Shown in pieces: positions 1 to 8,643 of a DNA stretch of 15,570 nucleotides (position 1 is its first letter; every line of letters begins with the position of its first letter). The notes beneath the pieces were generated by a model. The model saw only the letters and a program-made list of their open reading frames with translations, did no database searches and had not been told where the DNA came from. Origin of the DNA: Amoebophrya sp. AT5.2 (Eukaryota; Sar; Dinophyceae; Syndiniales; Amoebophryaceae); assembly GCA_005223375.1 (NCBI GenBank), contig RXOD01005158.1, forward strand, positions 1-15,570, in the 5' to 3' direction. Position numbers and translations under genes: made by a program.

Positions 1-1562
1 TTATGAAGCATTTACGTGATTTCCACTTCTACCAATATTTTTTGCGGAGGTAGTGCTGGAAGCAGCACCTCCTGCGGAAACAGCTGCAGAATTCGGCGCG
101 CGGCTGCTCTGCTTATCGAGGTCCGTAAGCGACACTGCAACACCAACGAGCGGGGCCGCCTGTATCGTTCTTACCCTCTTCCACAGCTCCTCTTTTCCCG
201 ATAATCGCTGTTGCACCGCGATTCGTGACAGCGGAAGCGGAGCCATCTTGTTCCTCTCGGCCGACAAATACGCGCCATGTAGGGTGAGCGTGTACGATTC
301 TACCGGAAGCTTTCCCTCCACTCTGCGATCCTTCTTCCCCTCCTGCTGCAGCGTATCGAAATCCTTCGACTTGGACAGGTACTTCATAATCGCCCCTTCT
401 TCGTCTTCGCTACCACTAGCAACAACATTTCCGTTCTCACCATAGCAGACAGCGCCGCTTTGGCAACTTGCTGCCTCAGCACTTCCACTTGCTTCTTCGC
501 GCTTCGCCAAAACGTGCGCCAGTTTCTCCAAAGTTGAACTTGAAATATTTCCGTCTGCTGGCGCGCTGTACACGCCCACAGTAATCCTTCGCACATGGGG
601 GAGGAAGAAGAAGAGCCGAGGGCAGTCAGCAGCGAATTTTTGCAGGAGCTTCCGCAGGGCTTCCGGGGTTTTCGCGGTGGCGGTCTTGAGGAGTTGGGTG
701 GTGTTTGCTTGCTCCTCGGTACGAAGCGGAACCCGGATGACAGCTCCAGCAAACTCGCTCTGAAAGTCCACGCCAAATTTTCGGAAAGGATCACAGTGGC
801 CTGGAAACTTCCTGACAAACTCTCCCTTCTTCTCCAAAAAGTCGTGCCTGTGCAGTTGCGACGTGATTGGATAGCATCGAGGATGGGACTGCTGCTGCAG
901 TTAGTAATTCCTAAACTTTCCGCATGTGGGAGTCGCAAGAGCAAGAGACGTGATCAAAACGAAGCGGCATTGAATGGAATCAATATGACAAATCTGCCAG
1001 CAAAGTACTACCTTTCGTCCGCCTTCGGGTCTGCGCCAAAAATCTTCTCATGCGGCTCGACAAACAGCATTGTCTTACCGGAGACCACCTGAATGATGTC
1101 GCCAATGTGGAAGTAGCTCAATCGTCCAAGCCCAAAGCGGCCGATCTTATCCGGGCGGTCGGTTTTGTCGGACTGCGAAACCCGCGAAAACATTGCCATG
1201 TCCGTTTCGCTGAACTTCGCCCCATTCTTAAACACCAACGCTGGCCCTTGGTACGCTACTAATTCCGAACTTAGAAGCCCTGCGTCGGCCTGCTGGGCGC
1301 CTGTATTTCTAGCCTTCTTCTTCGGCATCGCTTCAGCTTTTGCTTTTCCATTTCCACCACTGCTGCTGTTACTGCTGCTCGACGAAGAGGAGGCTCCATG
1401 CGAATAAGTCTGCAAGTCGAGGTAGACTTCGAAATTTGTGGACTCCGCATCGCTTGCATTTTGAAGCGCCTCCCGGATAATTTGTCCGCCCTCCGCGTAG
1501 CTCTGCAGCACCTTCGCTACTTGCTGCACCACGCTCGGAGTCTCAATCGCTTGGCGGACCAT
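1..1562 (-). CDS. Sacsin-like GHKL (Hsp90-type) ATPase domain protein, two exons
   Basis: The product is probably a chaperone-like ATPase of the sacsin family, which carries a Bergerat-fold nucleotide-binding domain. Joining exon 1562..1012 to exon 847..1 gives 1398 nt, or 465 residues. The N-box is visible (IIREALQNASDA, with E31, N35 and D38), then the YQGPALVFKN segment, the G2 loop GRFGLGR (residues 141-147), and after the splice a conserved FPGHCDPF...VIRVPLRTEEQA stretch typical of sacsin-type proteins. A Ser-rich then Lys-rich insert at residues 55-93 interrupts the domain. I chose the ATG at 1562 because it is the first in-frame ATG and has A at -3 and G at +4. The frame is open further upstream to 1772 but without an ATG. 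The protein is far shorter than human sacsin (about 4,600 residues). The stop at 3..1 follows a low-complexity tail, so it may be the true end or may be bypassed by another intron outside the window. Confidence 0.8.
848..1011 (-). other. GT-AG intron in the sacsin-like gene
   Basis: On the minus strand the upstream exon ends GACGAAAG and the intron begins GTAGTACTTT at 1011. It ends with CAACTGCACAG at 848. The upstream exon leaves two bases of a codon and the downstream exon supplies one, restoring an Arg codon and joining ...PKADER to HDFLEKKGEF in frame. Both sides match the same sacsin-like domain, which supports the junction. Without splicing, the reading frame stops at 1010-1008. Length is 164 bp and the boundaries are canonical. 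Confidence 0.75.
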
Positions 1563-1593
1563 TGTGCCAAAGTGACGGAGTAGCAGCAAACTC

Positions 1594-1702
1594 CTGGCGT
1601 AGCGGTTTACTTTGGCGTTGCAGAAACGGGCCAGAAAAAAAATCAGCGATGGCTCTTCAGGTAAGCAACTGCTGACGCGGAAGCGAGGCGACACGTACTC
1701 AC
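1594..1702 (-). other. Possible 5' intron or splice-acceptor region of the sacsin-like gene
   Basis: On the minus strand there is a strong donor GTGAGT at 1702 and, after a T-rich tract (eight T in a row), an acceptor CTACGCCAG ending at 1594. If spliced, an ATG at 1725 reads seven codons plus two bases (1725..1703) and joins in frame to the SLLLLRHFGTM codons that precede the ATG at 1562. That gives a three-exon product of 483 residues. The upstream ATG has a poor context. The same AG could instead be a 5'-UTR or trans-splicing acceptor 31 nt before the 1562 ATG. No transcript evidence is available here. Confidence 0.35.
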
Positions 1703-2358
1703 GTCGGCGTTTGATCACATTGCATTGGCTTGTTGTAAAGAATCGCTTGCGCTCCGCACATTCCGGACATTGTTACATCGATATATGAAGTTCTACTTCT
1801 ACGTTGATAGCGGCACACACTAATACTCTGTCATTTCGATGGCATATACTAGCCTTGTAGAGTTTGTGTTCGTTGAACGGTGAAGGAAGTAAGAGTCTGA
1901 TGTGCAAGACGCCTTATTCTGAAGAGAAATGAAAGCCGCCTCTGACTGCGAGTATTTGGCGCATATGCCCTATGATGAAGAAAGGGGTGACACTGCTAAG
2001 CAACAGCAGGCACTAGTGCACTATTGAATCTAGGTCATCATCATCGTTATTTAAGCGGATCGGAAGAGCATGCACAGACCAAAAGTACGTAGAACAGAAA
2101 CAAGACGAGCGCGCTGCACAGCGTGTGCGTGTCGACGAGCAGATGGGACAGGACAGGCGTGATGCAGTTGGACAGTCATCAGGTTCAAGTGAGCGTAGGT
2201 TTCCGTTTCGAGTTGAAAAAATAGAAGTCACTGCTACATGAAGAAAAATGCAAAGCGTGAAGAAAATGGTCACAGTACTATATTTTGGCTCCGCGCACTT
2301 ATGTAGCCTGAACTCGAAGTAGAATCCTGCTCGTGGGCCACATACTTTTTCCGTGGAA

Positions 2359-2374
2359 TTCGTTCGAGAACGAA
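2359..2374. repeat. 16-bp palindrome TTCGTTC-GA-GAACGAA
   Basis: Perfect 7-bp arms (TTCGTTC and GAACGAA) flank a 2-base centre. It contains the TTCnnGAA arrangement of a heat-shock-element core. A related copy lies at 2621-2632. It is about 800 bp upstream of the sacsin-like start, so a regulatory role is only a possibility. Confidence 0.4.
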
Positions 2375-2620
2375 AACGCAGGGAGGGTACTGGAGCACGA
2401 CAAGCAAAGCGGACGACACGAAACTCAATCTACATGAAGAACTCAACTGGTGCCTGCAGGAGCGGTAGACTAGGAGAACACCAGCATGCCTCGCCCGTCA
2501 GCAACGCCAGTTCTGAAATCACGCCAAGCAGCGCGACTCAGTAGAAGCAGCTCCATACCTTTTTCTTTAAGAATCCCATTGCAGCACGACAAGAACAAGA
2601 TATCAATTCTGTTACTTTTC

Positions 2621-2632
2621 TGTTCGAGAACA
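2621..2632. repeat. 12-bp palindrome TGTTCGAGAACA
   Basis: Shares the 10-bp core GTTCGAGAAC with the palindrome at 2359-2374. The outermost pair differs (T/A here, C/G there) in a way that keeps the dyad symmetry. The centre is TTCnnGAA. It could be a protein-binding dyad, or chance. Confidence 0.35.
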
Positions 2633-3132
2633 AAGCCGTCCTCCGACGGCCGGGACCTGTTGAATCGACGAAAACAATCTCTCGTCGGTTTGGGCACCGG
2701 TGCACAAAACAGGACCCGCAGCTTCAGGTTCAGCTAGCACTTACTTATAGCGTATCTGAAAGCAGAAGCGCTTCATCACACGCAACAAATTATAAAAAGC
2801 TCCAGGAATTAGTATGTAAGTACTAAAGGCGTTTCCACATTATCTGCTGATGTGAGTCGCACTCCAGCAACCCCTTCCTGTAATGTTCCAGTGAATTTTT
2901 CCGTAATCTCATAACAATGACCTGGCGCATTGCACACCAAGCGTGCCTGTGCTGTAGTGCAAGACGAAACCTAGGCAAGTGAAGAATGGTAGCGGACAAC
3001 AAATACGAACCAGGAAGTTCCCTGAAAGGGGTAGGCGGGATGCAGATGAGATTGATGTAAAACGGAACTATGCTAACGTTTTGTGTTTGATGTGAGGCCA
3101 AAGCCTATGACATCATACTCATAGTGCATCCA

Positions 3133-3138
3133 TTTATT
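3133..3138 (-). promoter_or_regulatory. AATAAA hexamer just after the stop of paralogue A
   Basis: AATAAA is read on the minus strand five bases downstream of the TAA stop codon of paralogue A. It matches the animal-type polyadenylation signal, but this is very close to the stop, many protists do not use this hexamer, and paralogue B has none in the corresponding place. It may be coincidental. Confidence 0.2.
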
Positions 3139-3143
3139 CAATT

Positions 3144-6100
3144 TTACTGGAACGGCCGTAGAACCGCTTGGGGCAAATCATAAGAGAAAATGGTTCCGAG
3201 TTCCGACGCTACAGCGCCGAATCGCTCCGCCCACGTGGCCGTGTACGGTTGTACAGGAGCTGCGACTTCGAGTACGGGCTCCGCGGTCACCAGGCCTGCC
3301 TCTTCATTTACTCCTACTGGCCCAGGACTACTCCACCTTGTCCTTTGTTCGTCGTCCACGGCCTCGTCTGGACCAGCACGAGCGGCGGCAGGTTCGAGAT
3401 TCCCGAAAACGGGAGCGAACGGGACTGTAGACGACGAAGCGGGCGACCCCGCGTCTTCCACTTGCAGAGTCCCTGTCAGACCAGGATCAATAATACCTGC
3501 GTCATTTGACGAGGTTACTGGCTGAGATGAGCCGGGGGCTTCCGTGATCGGTGCGAGGGGTGTCGGCGTTGGACCGCGACCTGGAAGATGAAAATATGCA
3601 GGCTTCCCTGGGTAGTCGTAGACATGCACGGGGCCCACGGGAACGGGTCCGGCCGGCGACGAGGCCGTCCCGGCTTCTGCCCCTGCGGGCACGTCTGCTG
3701 TCGCTCCTGCGCTGGAAGGCGAAAGGGCGGGGGCGGGGAGATGGCTGTCGCGAGAAAGCGAAGTAGAACTTCCACGACCCGTTATGACCTCCCCAGGCGG
3801 CACTGGCGTCGACTCACGGGAAGACGGCAACGCCCGCTGATCGTGAAGGCGACGGTCACTCCAAGAAGCATTAATATCTGGAGTTGCGCATCGTGACCCT
3901 CCAGGTCCAAAACAGCTCCTCGAGGACGTACTCTCTGGCGTGGTCGCCCGGTCGGCATCGCTCGGACAGTAGGCGGTGCTAATCGCTGTGAAGGCAGGGG
4001 ACGGCGCAGACTTTTCTACTTGGAGGTGTCCGGAGGTCTCCCTCAGCTGTTCGCTGCCCGGGGTCCTCGCTCGAGAGGACAGTCCTGGCGGTGGCGACTG
4101 GCACGACCAGCCAGCTCCGAGACTATTCTGCAACCAAGGAACTCCCCGCTGCGGCATCGGAGCTGCGATCAAATCAGAAACTAACGGCTGCGCATCATCT
4201 TGGAGGGGGCTCCTGCACAGCGGTGCATGTAGGCCCGGCGGCGGCGTTTGCGCGGGCAGGGGCATGGAGGTCCAGTTCCTCATCGGCATAGGAGCGTTGA
4301 GATCCATCGGCTGCATTCCCGGTGCCGGAGCAGCGGTACTCAGCGACATACTCCGTTGGAGCAGGGGAAGTTGTGGGTCTGGCTTTTCTTGTCCGACCAA
4401 AGGCCGCCAAATCAACTGCTCGCTACGCAACTCTTCCGCCCCTGATTGAGGTAGTGGCAAAGCTCCAGCATTCGGCGCGGCCTGATCAAGATTCCTCGCA
4501 TTCGCCTCCCTCATGCGCAGCTCCTGAGCCAGAAACCCACGCAGCGCCGGTTCCAGTCTCGGCATCGGGTTCATGAACCGGTACGGATTTTGACTTTGTA
4601 ATGCCTGCGAGGTAGCTCCGTCCGCGCGCCAAAGCCAGAAATCCCGGGTCCACAGCGCCGTGTCGTAGGTTGTCAAGACGGGCGGACGCAGGTACTCCGG
4701 TTCCCCTTCCAGCCCAATGCCGATCTCCCAGGGGTTGTGTGCGAGGTAGCTGTTCGCGGACGGGTGGCAGGAGCGACGCGGCTGTGTTACTGGCACCGGC
4801 ACGTTCTTGCGCACTGCAAACAGCTTGTCGCGCAGCGACCCGTTGCAGCCTGCCATCCGTTCGCGACCCTCCCTCGTCAGATCGAGCACAGCCGACCCCG
4901 AGCGCGCTGCTGCTATGGTACTCACGAAGTAGCCCACAAAATCAGCAAGAAGGCGGTTTGTGAGTTTCGTCCTCGTGAGCCTCCTAATGAGCCTGCTCTC
5001 CAGGAAGCGAGGGTGCAGCGAAAAACTTTTCACATCGGGGGGTGGCCTGGGCCACATCACTTCACCCTGGTCCTCCTCATCGCAGCAGCTCTGGACGTAT
5101 TGACGCTCGATCAAGAACTCGACAAAGACGAGCAGAAACCGAAAGCTCGGCATCACGGAAAACTCCGTTTTCGGCGACAACGTGCCGGAAATTCCTTCCT
5201 TTTTCGCGAAGCGCAGAAACAGCCTGGCCGCGTCCCGAATCGCGGGGTCTGCCAGTGCGAGCGACTGCAGGCCGGAAAGCTTCGTTTGCGCAATGTCGTC
5301 AAAGCGTGCGACCACGAGGTCGACGTTGAATAAGACAAAATCGTCGGCCCTGTAGTAGCCGTGGTCGGCAGCGTCGGAACCCAGGTCTAGCAGGCTTTTG
5401 CGGACCGCCACCTGGGCCTTGCCGATGACATGGCCGTTTCTTTCGTCGTACTCGATCTCGCAACTGAGCCAGGACATCCACACTTGTTCCCGTGCGTCCG
5501 CGTCGCTTCCTCCAGACGCCGCGATGACGCCGTTGTCCGTCTCGAAAAGGCGCCTGACAACGTTCTCGAGAAGCCAGAATTTCGGCCAGAAACGAGACGT
5601 GAGCTCCGCAACAGAGCGGACGCGCAGCTCCGTGGACGGCGTCGTACCAATGGTTTTGCCCAAGCGCGCAAGGTATGTGTCGCGCCAACTCTGGGGCCTG
5701 AAGTACCCTGCATCTTCGAGTGGCTCCTTGTCGAGAGTTGCGTCTCCGAGTCGGCTCTTGTAGATCACACGCGCCCAGTCCTCACGGGACCACTTTTCGC
5801 CCTCCGGAAGGGCCTCCAAAACACACGCAGAGGAGCTGTCTAGAAGCTGCTGAGGCAGCGCGAAACTCACGTCTAGGTCCGAGTGTCGCGTTCCAAAGCC
5901 AGAGACCGCCGAACCAAAGAGCTTCGCCTCGGCCAACACTTGCCCCACACAGTCCTCTTTTCCCGCTCTCCCTGCCAACGCGCCATGCTCCTGCATCTCT
6001 CTCCCTGCCAGCCGGCTCGCGAAGTACCTGCGCATGGTCCTCACTACGGCTGGGTGCGCGGCTACCAACCCGCTGTGGTCTCCTCCCGCCGCGGACAGCA

Positions 6101-8111
6101 GTTTGTGCCGCGGGCTGCCGGGCGCGTACAAGGAAGGTGGTGGAACAAGTTGTGCAGGGAGGGGGAAGCCACTCGTCCTGCTCCCATTTTCAATTTGACC
6201 TCCTCCCGCGGGAATGCCGAACCGCTCCCGGCAGATGTTCTGCTGCACCGCCGTGGCTGCCGTCAAGGCCAGGGCGTTCACTGCGACAGGGAAAAATTCG
6301 CCAGGGCGTTCACTGCCGTGCGCGGGCCCCACAAGAAGGTTGTCGGGCAGCCGGAAAAAATTCGACAATCTTCTTCCTGAGGGTGAAGATTGTCGGGCAG
6401 CCTCCTCCATTCCGGCAACCAGGTCCGTCGCGTTCAGTTTGGCCAGTCTGGCGGCCATTTGCTTGTAGTCCACGCGAAACGGCGCTCTTCGCCTCGTTCC
6501 CGCAACTTTGTGGTAGCGCTGCTGCTGCTCGCCAAGCTCCCGCAAGAAGGTCGCCCGCACGGCGGACAGAAAGAACAGCAGCAAGCGGTCCCGCGGGGAC
6601 AGGTCCCGCAGAAACAAACCGCGCTGCATAGAAGTTCCGTCACGGAACTGGGGGCGCGCGAGCGCGTACGACGGTTTCAGCAATTGGAGATTGCGGTCCT
6701 CGGGGAGAAGAAAAGTGCTGAAGTCGCGACAGACCGCCTCGGCGTCGGCGCGCGCAAAAAACCACGCGCGCTGCTCGATCTCTTCCCCATGATCTCCAGC
6801 GGGCGGCTGCAACGCAGCTCGCCATCTTCCTTGCACAGGCTGCGGCCCCGCGTGCTCGTTCAGCGCGAGCCCCACGTACACTTCGTCTGAAAAGGGGAAA
6901 GATCCAACTTCCCTGCCGACAAAGGAGCCTGCTCCTGCCTCCGACTGCGAGTGCGATGACCGCCACCGCGAGGAGCGGCTCTCGACGTATTCCACACAGT
7001 AGGGCGGCGCCCACGGCTCTATGAGTCCCCGCTCCCGCACGTTTGCGACAATAGCGTAGCCCAGCGGCTGGCCATTTGTTCTATCGCGTTCAACGTTGCT
7101 CGCGAACCACTGTGCCAATTTCCGCCTGTACGGTTCGTGCCCGAATGCCCCCCGCTTTTTGACGATGGTTTTCCACAAAAAGGTTTTCCGCCGCGAAGAG
7201 CGGGCGGATTCTGGCGTGGGAGCCCAATCCCACCGCAGCCAGTTGCCGTCGAGTACGGAAGTAGCGGCACGTTGCTGCAGTCCGGATGCCGCTTTTGCCT
7301 CCGCGGTCTTCTCGGAATACTTCCATTCCGTGACGGTCTTGTGCGAGAGATCTTCCTCCAGCACAATTTCGGGTTCGAGTGCTGCGCCGGCGACAACGAG
7401 GAGTCGATTCACGTACTTCCGCAGCTCCTGACCCTGCTCCCGCGCCGTCCGCACAGCAAAATCCACCTGCTCCTCCTCTTCCGCCGTCCGCGGCCCCTGC
7501 TGGGACGAGTAGAGCGAGACCCTCTCCTGCGCTCCGCGGGTTGTATCATGCATGTTCTGCAGCTCGAGCAAAGTTTGGGCGAACTCGCTGTAGTCCGCCT
7601 CATACAGAAAAGTGTAGACCTGCCGAGACTCGTCCACCGCGGCCTCGTGCGCCGACGCAAGCCGCTTTCCGCACTCGCGGGCCAGCCTTCGGTGGGCGGC
7701 TCTACTTCCCTCCAGCAGCTGCAGCGCGTCGACGCGAACGATACTAGCGCGGGTCGGGGTGTCGGTGTCCGTGTCAGCATCCGGTTCGTCCCCGCGATGT
7801 AGTTTTTCGTCACTTGTAATTCTACTTGCCCAGAGGGGCCCAAACGCAGCCCGGAAAACGGCCTCGTCAAGGGCCGGTGTGGTGGTGGCTGCTGCGAATC
7901 GCTGCCGCAGCGACGGCCCGTCCAGCACGTCGAGACAAAACGCCTCCGCATCTTGAACCGAGCCGGGCAACGGTGCGGTCGTGTCCGCATCTTGAACCAA
8001 CCCCGACAACGACAGTGTGACCTTGACAGCTGCTGCTGGCGCCAGATATCGGAGAAGCGCGAGAAGGAGCGGCCTGGCGCGAGAAACTACTTGATGCCGG
8101 GGGCGCGCCAT
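3144..8111 (-). CDS. Paralogue A: large TUTase/non-canonical poly(A) polymerase-like nucleotidyltransferase with N-terminal targeting peptide
   Basis: Likely adds nucleotides to RNA 3' ends; nucleotide and target are unknown. The frame is a single 1655-codon exon starting at an ATG with A at -3 and G at +4. Residues 1-35 are Arg-rich then hydrophobic (PLLLALLRYLAPAAA), like a signal or mitochondrial presequence. Residues about 52-665 match paralogue B in many blocks but no family I know. The core has FGSAVSGFGTRHSDLDVSF (732-750), with metal-binding D745 and D747, and a third Asp at D931 in NVDLVV. It is followed by ARFDDIAQTKL and a hydrophobic FRFLLVFVEFL helix, as in Cid1. The D747-D931 gap of 184 residues holds a large conserved insert. 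N-P-W-E-I-G (1126-1131) sits where the PAP-associated D-P-F-E loop is expected. Residues about 1215-1655 are a disordered Pro/Ser-rich tail. The enzyme class is fairly secure; location and biology are inferred. Confidence 0.85.
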   Translation of the reverse strand: MARPRHQVVSRARPLLLALLRYLAPAAAVKVTLSLSGLVQDADTTAPLPGSVQDAEAFCLDVLDGPSLRQRFAAATTTPALDEAVFRAAFGPLWASRITSDEKLHRGDEPDADTDTDTPTRASIVRVDALQLLEGSRAAHRRLARECGKRLASAHEAAVDESRQVYTFLYEADYSEFAQTLLELQNMHDTTRGAQERVSLYSSQQGPRTAEEEEQVDFAVRTAREQGQELRKYVNRLLVVAGAALEPEIVLEEDLSHKTVTEWKYSEKTAEAKAASGLQQRAATSVLDGNWLRWDWAPTPESARSSRRKTFLWKTIVKKRGAFGHEPYRRKLAQWFASNVERDRTNGQPLGYAIVANVRERGLIEPWAPPYCVEYVESRSSRWRSSHSQSEAGAGSFVGREVGSFPFSDEVYVGLALNEHAGPQPVQGRWRAALQPPAGDHGEEIEQRAWFFARADAEAVCRDFSTFLLPEDRNLQLLKPSYALARPQFRDGTSMQRGLFLRDLSPRDRLLLFFLSAVRATFLRELGEQQQRYHKVAGTRRRAPFRVDYKQMAARLAKLNATDLVAGMEEAARQSSPSGRRLSNFFRLPDNLLVGPAHGSERPGEFFPVAVNALALTAATAVQQNICRERFGIPAGGGQIENGSRTSGFPLPAQLVPPPSLYAPGSPRHKLLSAAGGDHSGLVAAHPAVVRTMRRYFASRLAGREMQEHGALAGRAGKEDCVGQVLAEAKLFGSAVSGFGTRHSDLDVSFALPQQLLDSSSACVLEALPEGEKWSREDWARVIYKSRLGDATLDKEPLEDAGYFRPQSWRDTYLARLGKTIGTTPSTELRVRSVAELTSRFWPKFWLLENVVRRLFETDNGVIAASGGSDADAREQVWMSWLSCEIEYDERNGHVIGKAQVAVRKSLLDLGSDAADHGYYRADDFVLFNVDLVVARFDDIAQTKLSGLQSLALADPAIRDAARLFLRFAKKEGISGTLSPKTEFSVMPSFRFLLVFVEFLIERQYVQSCCDEEDQGEVMWPRPPPDVKSFSLHPRFLESRLIRRLTRTKLTNRLLADFVGYFVSTIAAARSGSAVLDLTREGRERMAGCNGSLRDKLFAVRKNVPVPVTQPRRSCHPSANSYLAHNPWEIGIGLEGEPEYLRPPVLTTYDTALWTRDFWLWRADGATSQALQSQNPYRFMNPMPRLEPALRGFLAQELRMREANARNLDQAAPNAGALPLPQSGAEELRSEQLIWRPLVGQEKPDPQLPLLQRSMSLSTAAPAPGMQPMDLNAPMPMRNWTSMPLPAQTPPPGLHAPLCRSPLQDDAQPLVSDLIAAPMPQRGVPWLQNSLGAGWSCQSPPPGLSSRARTPGSEQLRETSGHLQVEKSAPSPAFTAISTAYCPSDADRATTPESTSSRSCFGPGGSRCATPDINASWSDRRLHDQRALPSSRESTPVPPGEVITGRGSSTSLSRDSHLPAPALSPSSAGATADVPAGAEAGTASSPAGPVPVGPVHVYDYPGKPAYFHLPGRGPTPTPLAPITEAPGSSQPVTSSNDAGIIDPGLTGTLQVEDAGSPASSSTVPFAPVFGNLEPAAARAGPDEAVDDEQRTRWSSPGPVGVNEEAGLVTAEPVLEVAAPVQPYTATWAERFGAVASELGTIFSYDLPQAVLRPFQ
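6269..6402 (-). repeat. Local cluster of direct and inverted repeats inside the coding region of paralogue A
   Basis: On the plus strand, CCAGGGCGTTCACTGC occurs exactly at 6269-6284 and 6301-6316. TTGTCGGGCAGCC occurs exactly at 6340-6352 and 6390-6402. GGAAAAATTCG at 6290-6300 recurs with one extra A at 6353-6364. A perfect 11-bp inverted repeat, CGACAATCTTC and GAAGATTGTCG (6363-6373 and 6385-6395), encloses an 11-base loop. The 32-bp and 50-bp offsets are not multiples of three, so the repeats are read in different frames and the symmetry belongs to the DNA or RNA, not the protein. It covers a poorly conserved linker between the N-terminal region and the catalytic core. Confidence 0.8.
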
Positions 8112-8643
8112 GATTTCTTACAGGAGAACCTTTTGGTGCGCAAGCGCAATTCGATATCTATCAGCACAACTTAGAGATTCAGTTTCGCGTCTGTAGCGAT
8201 GAACCGCAACACTCACGCACCAATCTGTCGCTGTCGTAGAGATGGAAAATCGGAATTATAATGAGGACCCATGCATAAATTAAAGTAAAAAAGCTTCGCT
8301 CTAGTACTTCAGACCTGCGCAATCTGCATGGCTGTGTAGAACCGGATCTGGCTTCAACGAAGATCCTGACCGATCTCACGATGAATTCACAATTTTGGAT
8401 CGGGTATCGCTGGTTCACGTTCGTCTTGTTCTAACTGTTCGCTGGTGCTATCTTTGCGCAACCGTCGGAACCGGAAGAGGACGGCCGAATAACAAATAGC
8501 ACTGTCTCTGCACCTGCGCGCCACGACCTCTAGCTCACTCGACCTTGTCGGCCGCATTGGCGGAGTAGATGATCTTCTGCTTTTTTTGTTTTAAGTATTT
8601 ATTTCTTCCCCGGGGGTTCTCCACCCAGGGGGGGTGTCCGGCT

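Larger units (their letters stand above)
1563..3143. other. Intergenic spacer between the sacsin-like gene and paralogue A
   Basis: This spacer of about 1.6 kb is less GC-rich than the flanking genes. I found no convincing gene, tRNA or rRNA in it. Short open frames here (for example near 2353-2737) lack recognisable domains and look like chance. It holds the 5' flank of the sacsin-like gene, including the possible 5' intron at 1594-1702 and two related palindromes at 2359-2374 and 2621-2632. It also holds the 3' flank of paralogue A. Confidence 0.6.

Noticed and set aside
1563..1718. Unspliced N-terminal extension of the sacsin-like gene from 1718
   Set aside because: It begins with GTG and contains no ATG in frame before 1562. 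The stretch also carries donor- and acceptor-like sites, so it is more likely untranslated or partly intronic.
1726..3143. Small genes or tRNAs in the spacer
   Set aside because: No cloverleaf or B-box-like GGTTCGANTCC was found, and the short frames have no domains, conservation or codon bias like the neighbours.
4281..4330. PAM2-like poly(A)-binding-protein motif (MDLNAPMPM in the tail of A)
   Set aside because: It lacks the downstream Phe and Pro pattern of PAM2 and is not kept in paralogue B.
5720..6631. 303-codon open frame on the plus strand inside paralogue A
   Set aside because: It lies antisense to a well-supported gene in GC-rich sequence, has no recognisable domain, and is rich in Arg, Pro and Ser as expected for a shadow frame.
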